13,986 nucleotides of DNA from Beroe ovata (GCA_946803715.1 CAMPET010000001.1:1081906-1095891); one strand, 5' to 3'; positions 1 through 9,120 are shown, numbered from the stretch's first letter. Made by a program: numbers and translations. Notes: a model not told the origin generated them from the sequence alone.

Positions 1-28
1 TGTGTGTGTGTGTGTGTGTGTGTGTGTG
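1..28. repeat. (TG)14 microsatellite at the window edge
   Basis: Uninterrupted TG dinucleotide run that starts at the first base and is cut by the window edge, so its true length is unknown. Confidence 0.98.
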
Positions 29-1062
29 CAATACTTTCATCTGAGTTAGCAACCCATATATTGTGTGATTGTTGAGTTGGCAACGCCCATTCCATGTCTC
101 AAGGGAGTTGATCAAACTCTCCGACTAAGGGCCAAGTTCAGGGAAAGTTCACTTTTCGAAAGTGCCAGACTCGACAAAATTGAGACGTACATGAGGTATA
201 AATATACCGAGTTTGCAGATACGGAGAGCTGTCGCCGAAAATTAGTATATTTCAGCATGTTATTATAAGTCCGGATAAATTATGAGATATTATTTCATCT
301 GGTTGACACGGGCTAGAGCTTTTGATCGATACATTCCAGGGATTTTTACTAAAATTACAGCCAGGCATTTGATCTGCAACAGGAATGCAGATGGCTTGTG
401 TTATAATATAGTATCTAGGCATGAGCTCTGGGCACTCTGTATTTCCGGTCAAGAGAGAGGGAACAGTGCTGTGAGCGGTATGTGCAGGATCCAATCACAG
501 TTTATATCCGCTCTAGGATCTCAGGGAGACACAATACGTGGACCGTCTAACAAGATTGTTGGAGAAGAAGAAGGGCGGACATTGTCAAATTATTATAACA
601 ATAATGTCCATGTCAGGACCTCGGTACATACCGTGTAATTAGTTCATCTGTCCGACTTCAGCGAGGAATTGGGCATGATCTTTGTGGGCAGGAATAGATG
701 ACTCCGACTTCAAATCCGTGTCCGAATATTGAAAATGAGAATATTTGTTAGAGGGAACGTTCCTGAATGAAATTTGTTGGAATTATAGGTAACAGGAAGT
801 ATGCCTATACGGCGCGTATGTCGGCAAATGTACCAGGAAAGTAACTCTGTTCCACGTGGCTCATTAGACCCATAAACATGGAGTAACGGAGTATGAATCA
901 CTCTCGGAACACTCAAAGTCATTGAGCATCGAAATTGGGGGATAGGATACGATATGTTACGGATAAATCATGATATTACTCATTCCTATAATAATTATGA
1001 GAGGAAATGATTATCAAGCAGAATTTTCTTGAATCTTTTGTGACCACTGACCAGCTTGACTG
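29..1062. other. No supportable gene
   Basis: Mixed-composition sequence. The longest open frame of the window (282-638, plus, 118 codons) lies here. It has no biased third codon position, no recognisable motif and no splice context, and one or so frames of that length are expected by chance in 14 kb of this composition. One CACGTG E-box occurs at 853-858. No RNA gene or mobile element is visible. Confidence 0.6.
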
Positions 1063-1096
1063 AAGTTCTCAGAATATCAAGTTCTCAGAATATCAA
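1063..1096. repeat. 16-bp direct tandem repeat, two copies
   Basis: The 16-mer AAGTTCTCAGAATATC occurs at 1063-1078 and again at 1079-1094 without mismatch, followed by the first two bases of a third unit. It is probably a small replication-slippage duplication. Confidence 0.95.
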
Positions 1097-2232
1097 GAAA
1101 TTCTGTGTTTTAGTGGTGAAAAGATGGTCAGTTTGTTTTCCGAATGCTATTGGAGCATGGAGTAGGGACTAGAAAAGGGTGGTGGGCCGAGGAGCGAAGT
1201 GTTTCGCTCGGGCTGTGTGTCTCGCATATCTATTGTCTCTTTTTAAGTGTCTCTTTATCTTATTCTATTCAACTCTATGTCTCTTCATCATTGAGATATA
1301 CATTGAGCTGAAACACACAGTGAAGTATCTAAATAATCGTACCAGGATATTTCTCATTTAAACAGATGTAGGTAAAAGTGATACAGCATCATCATAACCG
1401 AGCTGTCATTGAGTCATTATACCGATCCACATATATGACAGTTCTGTCGATGTATCCTGATCCACTTATATATGTCAGGCATATATTATCTGGACGTTGT
1501 CAGTATATATGTCAATGTGTCAATTTATCTGATCTATCGGGATCTATATTATAGCCACCTGACATTACTGTCGTGATTGGATAATCGAGGCTTATCAGGT
1601 ATCATTATCAGTTTAAGACCTGTATAATAGCAGGATGTTGGTTCAGCAAAAAAAATGGTGGAAGTTTTGGTTCAAAAATTTATTCTTTTATGAGAAAAAA
1701 CCTCAGCCAATTGCAAGAAAACAGTATAGATTTCTTTCCTCAAAAACATTCTTGAAAATATCCAGAAGAAATATTGAACGGACCTGGTCAATAAAATTCG
1801 CGACTTTCTCGTCATGTATCCGTGTTTTGGGATATTTTTCCACATGAGTCAAAGACGATATCATTTGCAGAAGGAGAAAGAGAGGGACGAAATCTGCGAT
1901 CAGTTGAAATGCGACGAAACTGTAACCACGAAACTGGATTTTTTAAAATTGAGCTACTAAATTTTCAGCTGCAGTAAAAACTGCTCGATCAATTATTTAT
2001 CGAGTTTCAATGAATGATTGATACAAATGAATGAGGAATTGACTCGATTCATCGATAAGAGATATCGATAATGGACTGCAGAGCAAGTCGATTCCTAGAA
2101 TGAATAGTATGAATGCGATGACTTGCTTATAGTCTGAAGAATGTTTCAACATATCATTGAGCTGTGAGCATAAACATTATATGAAGCATAATGGTTGTCT
2201 ATTTTACAGCTATCATTGGTATGTGAGTGACA
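1097..2232. other. No supportable gene; AT-rich with degenerate short repeats
   Basis: Between about 1420 and 1560 there are loose repeats of GATCCAC followed by TATATATGTC-like words (for example near 1424 and 1458), too diverged to call a tandem array. The open frames at 1179-1361 and 1635-1847 are short and AT-biased, and I treat them as chance. Confidence 0.6.
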
Positions 2233-2331
2233 AGGTTCATTGGTAATAGGCTCATAGGTATTCTAGGTTCATTGGTAATAGGCTCATAGGTATTCTAGGT
2301 TCATTGGTGATAGGCTCAGGTTCATTGGTAG
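2233..2331. repeat. 32-bp minisatellite, two full and two shortened units
   Basis: Units at 2233-2264 and 2265-2296 are identical 32-mers that begin AGGTTCATTGGTAATAGG. A third unit at 2297-2317 carries one substitution and stops after TAGGCTC. A fourth, 2318-2331, keeps only the AGGTTCATTGGTA start. Isolated GTTCAT words continue to about 2430, so the array may once have been longer. Confidence 0.95.
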
Positions 2332-2751
2332 ATGAATCATACCCATCGTCTGAGTTGTGTAAAAGTCGTTGCTACGTTCATTTGTAAACGATACAGTCGA
2401 TAAAAAGTCGTTGTTTTGGTGGGTTCATTCGCAAAAGATGGGTATTGAGCTTCGGTATGGGAGTCGTTGTTGTGTATCAGTCCCTAATCATTGTTAGCGA
2501 TTAGTAACGCCGATATCAGTAGTAAGTACTGCTCGAAGTACTTTGTCTTTTTTATCGATCGAATATATGGTACTTTGCATGTTTTACCACTACCCTTTGA
2601 ACTGAATGTGAGATGAAATTGGGTAAATGCGATTTTATGAGGACAGGAAATTGTACTGTTCGTCGAAAATTTCAAATTTGAAATTGCCGAAGCAGACATG
2701 TTTGCATTTCCAGACTCCTCGGAGTAAATTTTCCAAAGATAAGACGAATCA
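2332..2751. other. No supportable gene
   Basis: The word AGTCGTTG appears three times (near 2364, 2406 and 2461), alternating with GTTCATT words. This looks like decayed repeat sequence related to the upstream minisatellite. The minus-strand open frame at 2484-2699 shows no coding character. Confidence 0.5.
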
Positions 2752-2759
2752 TGACGTCA
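2752..2759. promoter_or_regulatory. Palindromic CRE, TGACGTCA
   Basis: A perfect full-length cAMP response element (CREB/ATF family site). It lies about 60 bp upstream of the ATG of the plus-strand candidate exon at 2819. One 8-bp site can occur by chance, so function is inferred from position only. Confidence 0.3.
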
Positions 2760-2818
2760 CCACCGTCAACCAATTGTGAAAATTCCATCTGATAAGTATA
2801 AGTATAACAACACGGACA

Positions 2819-3034
2819 ATGGATCCTGTGAGAACACCAAGTGCAATAATCATTCTTAAGTGTCTCATTAAAACCGTCAATCTTATTATGTGGAATAAGG
2901 TACTGGTTATCATTTTCAGTTGGGGTTTTGTCGGGAGGATATATTTCCAAGCTGGCGCGTACCAGTCACGTGATATATTGCCCTGTCTGCAGCTTTGTCC
3001 TCGATTGAAACCTGTTCTCAGTAGTATTCTGGAT
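2819..3034 (+). CDS. Candidate exon, 72 codons, hydrophobic N-terminal half
   Basis: An ATG in good context (ACAATGG) opens a frame that stays open for 72 codons to a strong donor, GAT|GTAAGTAG, and ends in phase 0. Residues about 9-27 and 31-46 are hydrophobic, so one or two membrane segments are possible. The word NLIMW within KCLIKTVNLIMW superficially resembles the start of tetraspanin TM1, but the spacing from the cysteine is three residues short, so I do not assign that family. An alternative is an internal exon starting at 2920 after the acceptor ATCATTTTCAG. Two minus-strand frames (2672-2950 and 2749-3057) are open over the same bases, and codon bias is weak, so the coding strand is unresolved. 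The product is unknown. Confidence 0.25.
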
Positions 3035-3213
3035 GTAAGTAGACTGGAAGTATGCACGGTGATGGTATAAGTATTTTAGGGGGGTTATAATATGAAACTG
3101 GTGAAATATAAGAGATAAGGGGCTTAGTAACAAAACAAGGCTCATCGGAATAATAAGTGGGTGTTAGACTCGCAATCACAGTTCGTCATGGTTCAGCATA
3201 TGCACGAGCGCGG

Positions 3214-3361
3214 GAACACACAGACACACACCCACAGACTACAGACTCAAACACAAACACCCACAGGCAGAGACACACACCCACAGACAGACACAGACAC
3301 AAACATACATACACAGACATACAGACACATACACAAACATAACACACACACACACACACTG
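3214..3361. repeat. Degenerate CA/CAGA microsatellite
   Basis: About 150 bp of CACA interspersed with CAGACA, CCCACAG and CATACA variants, closing with a clean (AC) run at about 3343-3359. The four open frames predicted across it encode only Thr/His or Cys/Val repeats and are artefacts of the array. Confidence 0.95.
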
Positions 3362-3531
3362 TGGGGCACGCGCGGGCAAATCTAATAAATTGCATCTTTG
3401 ATTTGAGAGCGTTAGGTCATGGCGGTGTCTCTCGGTCACATATTTGACACACCAAGTCCTTATCAGTTGCAATATGCATCATATTATTGTTAATGCAGTA
3501 ATTGAACACAATCAAAACTCCCACTCACCAG

Positions 3532-3666
3532 AGTCCAATGTTGTCTGTGAATTTGGTGTTGAGCAAATCGGCATACGCTGGTATAATACACCACGTGGTC
3601 AAATCCCTCGTCTCTCATTGGCTATCCCAGGAACACGTGACTGTCACACCGGGTTACCATTGGTAA
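3532..3666 (+). CDS. Candidate terminal exon, 44 codons plus stop; strand ambiguous
   Basis: After the acceptor-like CCCACTCACCAG, phase 0 is open for 44 codons to a TAA and contains an in-frame ATG at 3538. It starts SPMLSVNLVLS and ends TPGYHW. Its phase matches the donor at 3034, so a two-exon plus-strand gene (2819-3034 joined to 3532-3666) is formally possible across a CA-rich intron of about 500 bp. Against this, the same bases read on the minus strand as a donor, CTCTG|GTGAGTGG, and the E-boxes, CCAAT box and X-box at 3592-3667 fall inside the supposed coding sequence, which suits a promoter better. No family is recognised. Confidence 0.18.
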   Translation, partial: SPMLSVNLVLSKSAYAGIIHHVVKSLVSHWLSQEHVTVTPGYHW

Positions 3667-3667
3667 C
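3592..3667. promoter_or_regulatory. Promoter-like module: two E-boxes, CCAAT box, X-box
   Basis: In order: CACGTG (3592-3597), ATTGGCT (reverse CCAAT box, from 3617), CACGTG (3634-3639), and GTTACCATTGGTAAC (3653-3667), an RFX-type X-box with two GTTACC half-sites and a 3-base spacer. Three site types within 76 bp in a more GC-rich patch suggest a promoter or enhancer. On the minus strand an ATG at 3574-3572 follows, with a CTCTG|GTGAGT donor after 15 codons, which would make a short first exon. The direction of transcription is not settled. Confidence 0.4.
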
Positions 3668-3970
3668 CACGGAGACAGACAGTGGGAACTGTGTCGAGTA
3701 GGCTCGTACCAGGCCTGGGTGAAAAGGGGGGTAATGTGTGTGGTTGTAGTGGTGGAAATGTGTCTGGTTTAGAGCGAGACTAGCAGCAATGTCAATCCCT
3801 GGCACGATTCCTGATTTAATTATCGTGAATTTATATTCCCAGTTAATATGCTAAGCGTGTGTTAAAAACTAAACCCCCCTCTCTCTCTCTCTCGCTTATC
3901 AGCTGCAGTACATATTTTATCATCATTCGCAACCCGCGGGTATTTATATACCGAAACTGTATAATATGCC
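3668..3970. other. No supportable gene; short CT run
   Basis: Contains a CT dinucleotide run at 3879-3893 and a TATTTATATA word near 3940 that could pass for a TATA box but has no partner signals. Confidence 0.55.
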
Positions 3971-4067
3971 TCTGTGTGTTTGTGTGTGTGTTTGTGTGTG
4001 TGTTTGTGTGTGTGTGTGAGTGTGAGTGTGTGTGGGTGCGAGTGGGTGTGTGTGTGTGACGATGGTN

Positions 4068-4106
<39 letters not shown>
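3971..4106. repeat. Compound TG microsatellite interrupted by a single N
   Basis: The left part shows a higher-order unit, TTTGTGTGTGTG, with TTT recurring every 12 bp (3979, 3991, 4003). GAGTG and GGGTG variants follow, then the unique word GACGATGGT, a single N at 4067, and a clean TG run to 4106. The open frames here encode Cys/Val or His/Thr repeats and are not genes. Confidence 0.97.
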
Positions 4107-4107
<1 letters not shown>

Positions 4108-4112
4108 CTCAC

Positions 4113-4246
4113 CCGGGAAAATATGCGGAGGAGGGAACAGCGGGAAACATTCCGGAGCGGGAAAACAGTCCAGAGCCCGCCGAGAGGGAGGGGCGTGGTC
4201 CAGTGACACGAGAGTAAGAGCGGGCTGCGATCATGGTAGACATTTC
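4113..4246 (-). CDS. Candidate exon, Ser/Arg/Pro-rich, next to a CA-repeat intron
   Basis: On the minus strand a GC-rich block of 134 bp lies between an acceptor, ACATCTTTCAATAG|GAAATG, and a donor, CCCGG|GTGAGAACAC, that runs straight into the CA repeat. One frame gives 44 codons with ATGs at codons 2 and 5 (the second in good ACCATGA context), beginning EMSTMIAARSYSRV, rich in Ser, Arg, Pro and Gly and ending in phase 2. This resembles a disordered head region. A second minus frame is open for at least 39 codons over the same bases with similar third-position GC (both near 58%), so the frame is not certain. The block also carries GGGGCGTGG, a GC-box-like word, and could be regulatory. The product is unknown. 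Confidence 0.33.
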
Positions 4247-4736
4247 CTATTGAAAGATGTAGAGATAAGATCTACCAAATATAGCGCATTATAAGTAAAT
4301 ACTAAATTTATTCTTATAATCGGTGAATATAATTGAATCAATTTCATCGCAGTTTAAAGTATACCCGAGTATAATACCGAGTCATTATTAGAGCACTTTT
4401 AAAATCGAAGTGCCTGTCACAGCCTAACGCATCTGCCATTATCTCATGAATTCATTTCCAGCTGGGAAGTCGTTTCAATCCTGCGATCTCTATAGTCTTT
4501 TCTAAAAATAGTCCATTATAATTCCTGCCGATTATTTAATAAGAATAATATATCATACACTATTATAATAGCTGTTTTCAAGCATTTTAACAACAATCCT
4601 AACAAGTGCAGTTCACTCAAATCATCGTGCAATAATTGACACGACTCACTCATCGATAAATGACCGAAACCGTACAACATCAGCCCGCATTGCACCTCGT
4701 GATTTGACCGTTCTACTAATCAGCGACACCGTATTA
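4247..4736. other. No supportable gene
   Basis: AT-rich sequence without repeats or convincing splice-bounded open frames. A donor-like GA|GTGAGTCG on the minus strand near 4648 has no good acceptor behind it. Confidence 0.6.
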
Positions 4737-4740
4737 TACG

Positions 4741-4771
<31 letters not shown>

Positions 4772-4775
4772 NTAC

Positions 4776-4810
<35 letters not shown>

Positions 4811-4820
4811 TGTGTGTGTT
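4737..4820. repeat. TG microsatellite interrupted by a single N
   Basis: TACGTGTGTG opens the array at 4737, and the same TACGTGTGTG word restarts immediately after the N at 4772. This is the pattern expected if two ends of one array were joined without resolving their overlap. Confidence 0.97.
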
Positions 4821-5262
4821 TTCGCGGGAAATTCGTGAGGTCTGCAGATGCTCTTTTTCTCTCTCCTCCTGATGACACATTTCGTGTAAAATGACGGTCT
4901 GAACGAGCAATCAGATAATTCCTGCGTCAAAACTCTGAGTATGGGATCGTTGGCTTGATAGATGTTAGTTTAGTTCGTGACTCCTGAATTAGAGATCTTA
5001 AATTTTTTGAATTGATCCTGGGATATAATTCCGTAAATTCCGCAAAGCGCAGACAGGTACTATTTAGTAGAATTATTTAAGCATTCTATATGGTGCCCGT
5101 GAAAAATTTACAGAGGACTATAAAAATTCAAGAGCATAAAATGAATAACGCTAACGCATATATACGCCCTGCAGCGTATCATGGAATTGCAAAAATGAGA
5201 TAGCGAGGATTTTGCATTTCCGAGAAAATTCCAACTTTATGAATTTGTTAATTTCTGTCTGT
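4821..5262. other. No supportable gene
   Basis: AT-rich with short chance open frames only. No repeat structure was noted. Confidence 0.6.
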
Positions 5263-5276
5263 GTTGCTATAGCAAC
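5263..5276. promoter_or_regulatory. RFX-type X-box, perfect 14-bp palindrome
   Basis: GTTGCTATAGCAAC is a perfect palindrome and fits the 14-bp X-box consensus GTHNYYATRRNAAC bound by RFX factors, which commonly control ciliary genes in animals. It stands alone in AT-rich DNA inside a chance-length open frame (5212-5421). There is no E-box or CCAAT box next to it, so it may be a distal site or nothing functional. Confidence 0.4.
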
Positions 5277-6834
5277 TATAACAGAGCAACTTAGTTTTCG
5301 ATCAGATGCCTGGATCAATGCTGATTTGATGAAAAGTCAGGTTAATTATAGCTGTTCATTCCCGTGCCACTGCATAATTATTTATGTGGCCTGGACGATC
5401 CAATCAACGTTACATAATTAGACATGAAATTGATTTGAATTAATTGATTCTGGCCATGATTTTTCAGTAATTAGCTTGAATAACGCAAGTACAGACCAAA
5501 TTATTAAATTATACATCTTGACGACGGCTTTCCTGTGTTGCTTTTCTTAATTAAAGCATTTAATTGGTGTAATCTGTATGATTAGAGCACAATGTAATAT
5601 TTTCTCTACATATAATAACTCATCTGGGAGGAAGAGAGAGAGGAGAGATGAATTTTAAATTAGTGCTGCTTAATTGACCTTTTAATCATGATCAAAACTT
5701 AGACTACCGCAACAAACTTCACCGTTCCCTGAGTATGCCGCACTGTACTACAACATAATATACGTATAGTACTTGGGTTGGACAAAACGCAGGGGAATGT
5801 TGTTCAAGGATGAACTAAACTCAGGTTCATTTTTCACCATAATGAGAATGAATTTTTTCCAGCCGGAAATGAATTAAGTTGGGCACCATGGCGTTCTGAT
5901 GACCTTGATAGGGCTACGATTATGCGAAAAAGGGGTTTTATTTTTATGTTTTTCCTCAAGTAAGAAACTATGATAATCCTTGGAAATAATATGATAGAGG
6001 GTATACTTATATTACAATGTTTTATAAAACTGATAGAACTCTTTGTATATAATCCGAACAATCAAATAATATTAAGAAATTCTGTGTTGTTATTCGAAAT
6101 CTAATTATTCAAATCTAAATTTCAACTTATTCATACGATAGATAAGGGCTCAATGAGGTTTTGATTCAAATCTATAAGGTCTTGCGCTACTTAAAAAGTT
6201 ATGTAATGCCTGAAAACTTTTAACTGTTTCAACCAATTCCCAAGTGAGTAAGCTGTTGAAATGAAATTTAAAAATGAAGCTCGAAATTGAAATAATTGGT
6301 CCACTTTGCAACGAGCCAAAAAACCTACTCCTATGGGATCACAATCTAACTTGAGTATCCAAACAATTAAATTAACCGAATTTCAAGTCTTGCCATTAGT
6401 TTTTCTCAAAATTTTCACGCCCTTGATTACGAAATATATTGAAACAGAATATAAGCGAAATACATCAGTAAATGTCACATAATGTCCAAATTCCAGGATC
6501 ACAACTCTTAACAACCCTGCCATCTTTGAGACTTATTCATAAATCATATTGTGGTAAGTTAATAATAGTAATTATGAAAATAATAATAGCAATGATTATT
6601 ATTTCAAATTAAACAGATCTATAATATAATTAGTGTTATTTACAAGTATTTCCTAGAGCTAATCATTAGACAGTGATAAAAAGTGTTTTTAAAACACGGG
6701 ACAGTTTTTGTCGATTATAACTTTCGCCTCTTCAGCTGATTAAATACCATATGCTAGTTGTCCAACACTTCTCCCCTTATTAAAATACACATTACATTTT
6801 GCTAAATACCTGGTTAACGAATCTTCATTCTTTA
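5277..6834. other. AT-rich stretch with nothing identifiable
   Basis: About 1.5 kb of AT-rich DNA dense in stop codons on both strands, with no microsatellite array, no CACGTG site and no splice-bounded open frame that I can defend. It looks like intergenic or intronic sequence. Confidence 0.6.
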
Positions 6835-6947
6835 TCACACACCAGCACATTCCTCCTCCAATCCTCCATTGCACGTGCTCGTTTTGTCATCATCTCTCAG
6901 ATACACCAGCTGTGGTTCCGCGACGTTGGGTCGCGCGGTTGCCAGGG

Positions 6948-7079
6948 TTACACGCGTTGACACCGGCAGTACCGCTCGCACGTGCACTTCCCATCCACGA
7001 AGAAGGGTCTCCGCAAACAGTTACACACGATTTGGTTGTACTCCTCTTTACTCGTGTTGGCACTTACCCACAGTTGTAA
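6948..7079 (-). CDS. Probable terminal exon, 43 codons, cysteine-rich C-terminus
   Basis: The minus-strand acceptor CCGTCCCCTCCCTCAG has an excellent pyrimidine tract and opens a phase-0 frame of 43 codons ending in TAA. The tail holds six cysteines in 22 residues in a C-x-C, C-x-C-x(3)-C-x-C arrangement (CNC, then CTCERYCRC). About 70% of third codon positions are G or C against a roughly 40% GC background, the same bias as the exon at 9176-9289. That exon ends in phase 0, so it can splice here in frame across 2,096 bp. Odd points: a strong donor-like GG|GTAAGTGCC lies just inside the exon, and a second minus frame is open at 6835-7020 and also looks coding. I do not recognise the family; six cysteines could be a small disulfide or metal-binding tail. 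Confidence 0.5.
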   Translation of the reverse strand, partial: LQLWVSANTSKEEYNQIVCNCLRRPFFVDGKCTCERYCRCQRV

Positions 7080-7891
7080 CTGAGGGAGGGGACGGGGGTT
7101 AAATTGGGTAGTGAAGGGTTCCTTTTGTCTAGAATTCATTTTGTGTGGTCATGAACTTTCGGATGAATGTTATTTTGATCATTTTTGAAGGCATATTCTT
7201 TCATTCATTGTCCATAACATCCCACAATGTGCTCTAGCAGATATTCATATCAAACAGCCCTCACACGCCACACATTCTATAGTTCTATGATTGCTCCGTA
7301 TGGCGTCAATTTATCCCACTGCATCTATCTAAATTGAAATACCATTATGAACCAGGATGACATTTAACCGTCCTGGCAGTCTCCAAGTCTGGAAGCTAAA
7401 TTAAAAGCCGAAAATGAGGAATGATACACGTTGTTTTGGACTAGTTAACCCTGCCAATCAACGCCACACATGCGGTATATAATATTCATGCTATGAATAA
7501 CATATCTCCCATAGTGAACTAGCACATAGATCTCATCTCAACAGACGTAGCTAGGACTGTACATAATCGTTTGCTTTGATGAAGTCTCCCCGGAATTCAC
7601 TTATTACACCACCTGATTCTAATGCGCGGCTCGCGCGCGCGTGCATCTTGTCGGAACGAAATTCTATAATTTGCGGGAGGATAATTGAGGGGGTGGGCTC
7701 TGATGTAGGGGTGGGTGACTCATTGACAAGTGAGCGTCGTATAGAGGAGTAGCAACCCGCTGTAGTTGATGGCTGGGAGGCACATGACATGCGAGTTAAT
7801 AGGTCTTAATGTCCAGTGACCTAACCAAAATGAGAGCCCGCTTGTTTGCAAACAGGGAGCACTAAACGACGGTTAGGAGGCTAATGGGCGT
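7080..7891. other. Intergenic or intronic; GC-rich patch open on both strands
   Basis: At 7579-7752 a 57-codon plus-strand frame (starting MKSPRNSLITPP) and an antisense 79-codon frame at 7551-7790 overlap in a CpG-rich patch that includes an alternating CG tract at 7632-7645. Neither has a good start context or strong flanking splice sites. If the two minus-strand exons on either side belong together, this is inside their intron. Confidence 0.45.
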
Positions 7892-7998
7892 CACGTGATC
7901 TAGTCTGATTAGTAAAGAGCGGGTCACGTGACACGCGCGCCCAGATGAGTAAAGTACTGTCGGAAGAGAGATGAAGAGTCGGTCAGGGAGGTCACGTG
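7892..7998. promoter_or_regulatory. Cluster of three TCACGTGA E-boxes
   Basis: Identical 8-bp palindromes TCACGTGA have CACGTG cores at 7892-7897, 7925-7930 and 7993-7998. The last two extend to GTCACGTGAC. This is the symmetric E-box preferred by the MITF/TFE and USF classes of bHLH-zipper factors. A related GTCACATGAT follows near 8161. Three copies within 107 bp is the densest regulatory-looking signal in the window. Confidence 0.5.
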
Positions 7999-8694
7999 AC
8001 TCGAATAATGATCACAACACGACCCATTACAGTACAAAGCAAGAGTATATATTATATGTCATGAGGAAACAATATAATGCTTAAATACCACCCGAACTTT
8101 CCCACTACTGCACTCCTCTACTCCGCACTAAAGTGCTCGTATATGATATATACTGCGGGGGTCACATGATTCAAGTCGATGATCAGGTGATCACAGGCTA
8201 GCGCGAATATATTATTTGTGATCCACATATATCCTCTATCGCATATGATGAGTTGGCCACATTAACCTGATCGATTGCTCGTTCAAATGATTTTCCCCAA
8301 AATAAACAATGGTTGACAATGAAAAAATCAGCTGTGCCTCCCACTTCCCCTCTAGCTTGTGTGCGTGTGAGTGTGTGTCTTGTAGTGCAGGTCATATCAC
8401 TTATAATAGAAGAGAGGGAGGGAGAGCGATTCAGGAAGTATTATGTGAACGTGGAACGCACTACACCACCAATTTGTAAATGAGGAATCTGCGCTAGAGA
8501 AAGAGATAAATGGACGTTATAAAACTTCCCCATTTTCTGATATCATATACATACGTGAATGGAAAATAGCCGCCTCTAAACCCATATGCCTAAGACGGAA
8601 TATATGAACCACAAATTTACTCCCCTATTATAAAATGGATGAGCCATTTTTCGTGAAGTTGTCAAAGAGGAGAGACGGGGGATAGAGCTTATAG
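7999..8694. other. No supportable gene
   Basis: Contains an open frame at 8198-8395 on the minus strand with a true ATG, but its start overlaps a short TG-rich tract and the rest has no codon bias. A purine-rich GAGAGGGAGGGAGAG run occurs near 8411. Nothing else was noted. Confidence 0.5.
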
Positions 8695-8709
8695 TACGCG
8701 CGCGCGCAC
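8695..8709. repeat. Alternating CG tract
   Basis: TACGCGCGCGCGCAC is a 15-bp alternating pyrimidine-purine tract, of the kind able to adopt Z-DNA under supercoiling. It is similar to the tract at 7632-7645. Confidence 0.7.
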
Positions 8710-8989
8710 TCAAAAATACGATCGTTTTTGGAACATGAGAATACGCGCGGCATCAACATATATTTAAACTTTTAACGGAAACAATGACTTTACGTAAACA
8801 GTAAAAATTAAAGATCTCCTCTAACTATACGAAGAGAAGAACGGTTAGCGTAGTAAATATATATGTTAGACTTAAGAATGATGGATCGAAACATGTTGTA
8901 ATTGCTGACACAATTGCTGCTCATGCAAAACGGTGGAGCTTTAATTGTATGAGAAATCTTAAAATCAGCTGGGCTAGAAAAGGTTGTTT

Positions 8990-9025
8990 GGGCAGTCGCT
9001 TATAACCGCTAGACTACGTGAACCC
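8990..9025 (-). mobile_element. Possible 5' head of a tRNA-derived SINE (fragment)
   Basis: On the minus strand the bases GTAGTCTAGCGGTTA (A-box-like, core at 9003-9016) are followed by TAAGCGACTGCCC. This closely resembles the D-arm region of tRNAs such as those whose genes read GGTCTAGCGGTTA. No B-box (GGTTCGANNCC) follows within the next 60-70 bases, so this is neither an intact tRNA nor a complete SINE. It may be a truncated copy or a chance match. Confidence 0.3.
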
Positions 9026-9100
9026 ACACTCATACATAAATTACCAAGATAACACTCACAGAAAGAAAACGACCACGCCCTTTTCCACCACTTACACACA

Positions 9101-9120
9101 GTGTGTGTGTGTGTGTGTGT
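9101..9120. repeat. (GT)10 microsatellite
   Basis: Clean dinucleotide run preceded by ACACACA, so the two can fold back on each other. It is intronic if the flanking minus-strand exons are correct. Confidence 0.97.

Noticed and set aside
282-638. 118-codon plus-strand open frame, the longest in the window
   Set aside because: No third-position bias, no motif, no splice or promoter context. About one such frame is expected by chance here.
2819-3034. Tetraspanin-like N-terminus
   Set aside because: The N-x(3)-W spacing fits, but the cysteine is three residues too close, and no CCG motif or further TM segments are visible.
2672-3057. Two overlapping minus-strand frames (92 and 102 codons), one with a CTWC..HCPCC cluster and one with a hydrophobic stretch
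   Set aside because: They start at TTG and GTG, lack good flanking splice sites, and overlap each other and a plus-strand frame. At most one of the three can be real, and the plus frame has the better donor. Kept open but not called.
3157-3472. Four open frames of Thr/His or Cys/Val repeats
   Set aside because: Translations of the CA microsatellite.
8198-8395. 65-codon minus frame with a true ATG
   Set aside because: Begins next to a TG-rich tract, has no codon bias and no splice signals. Within chance expectation.
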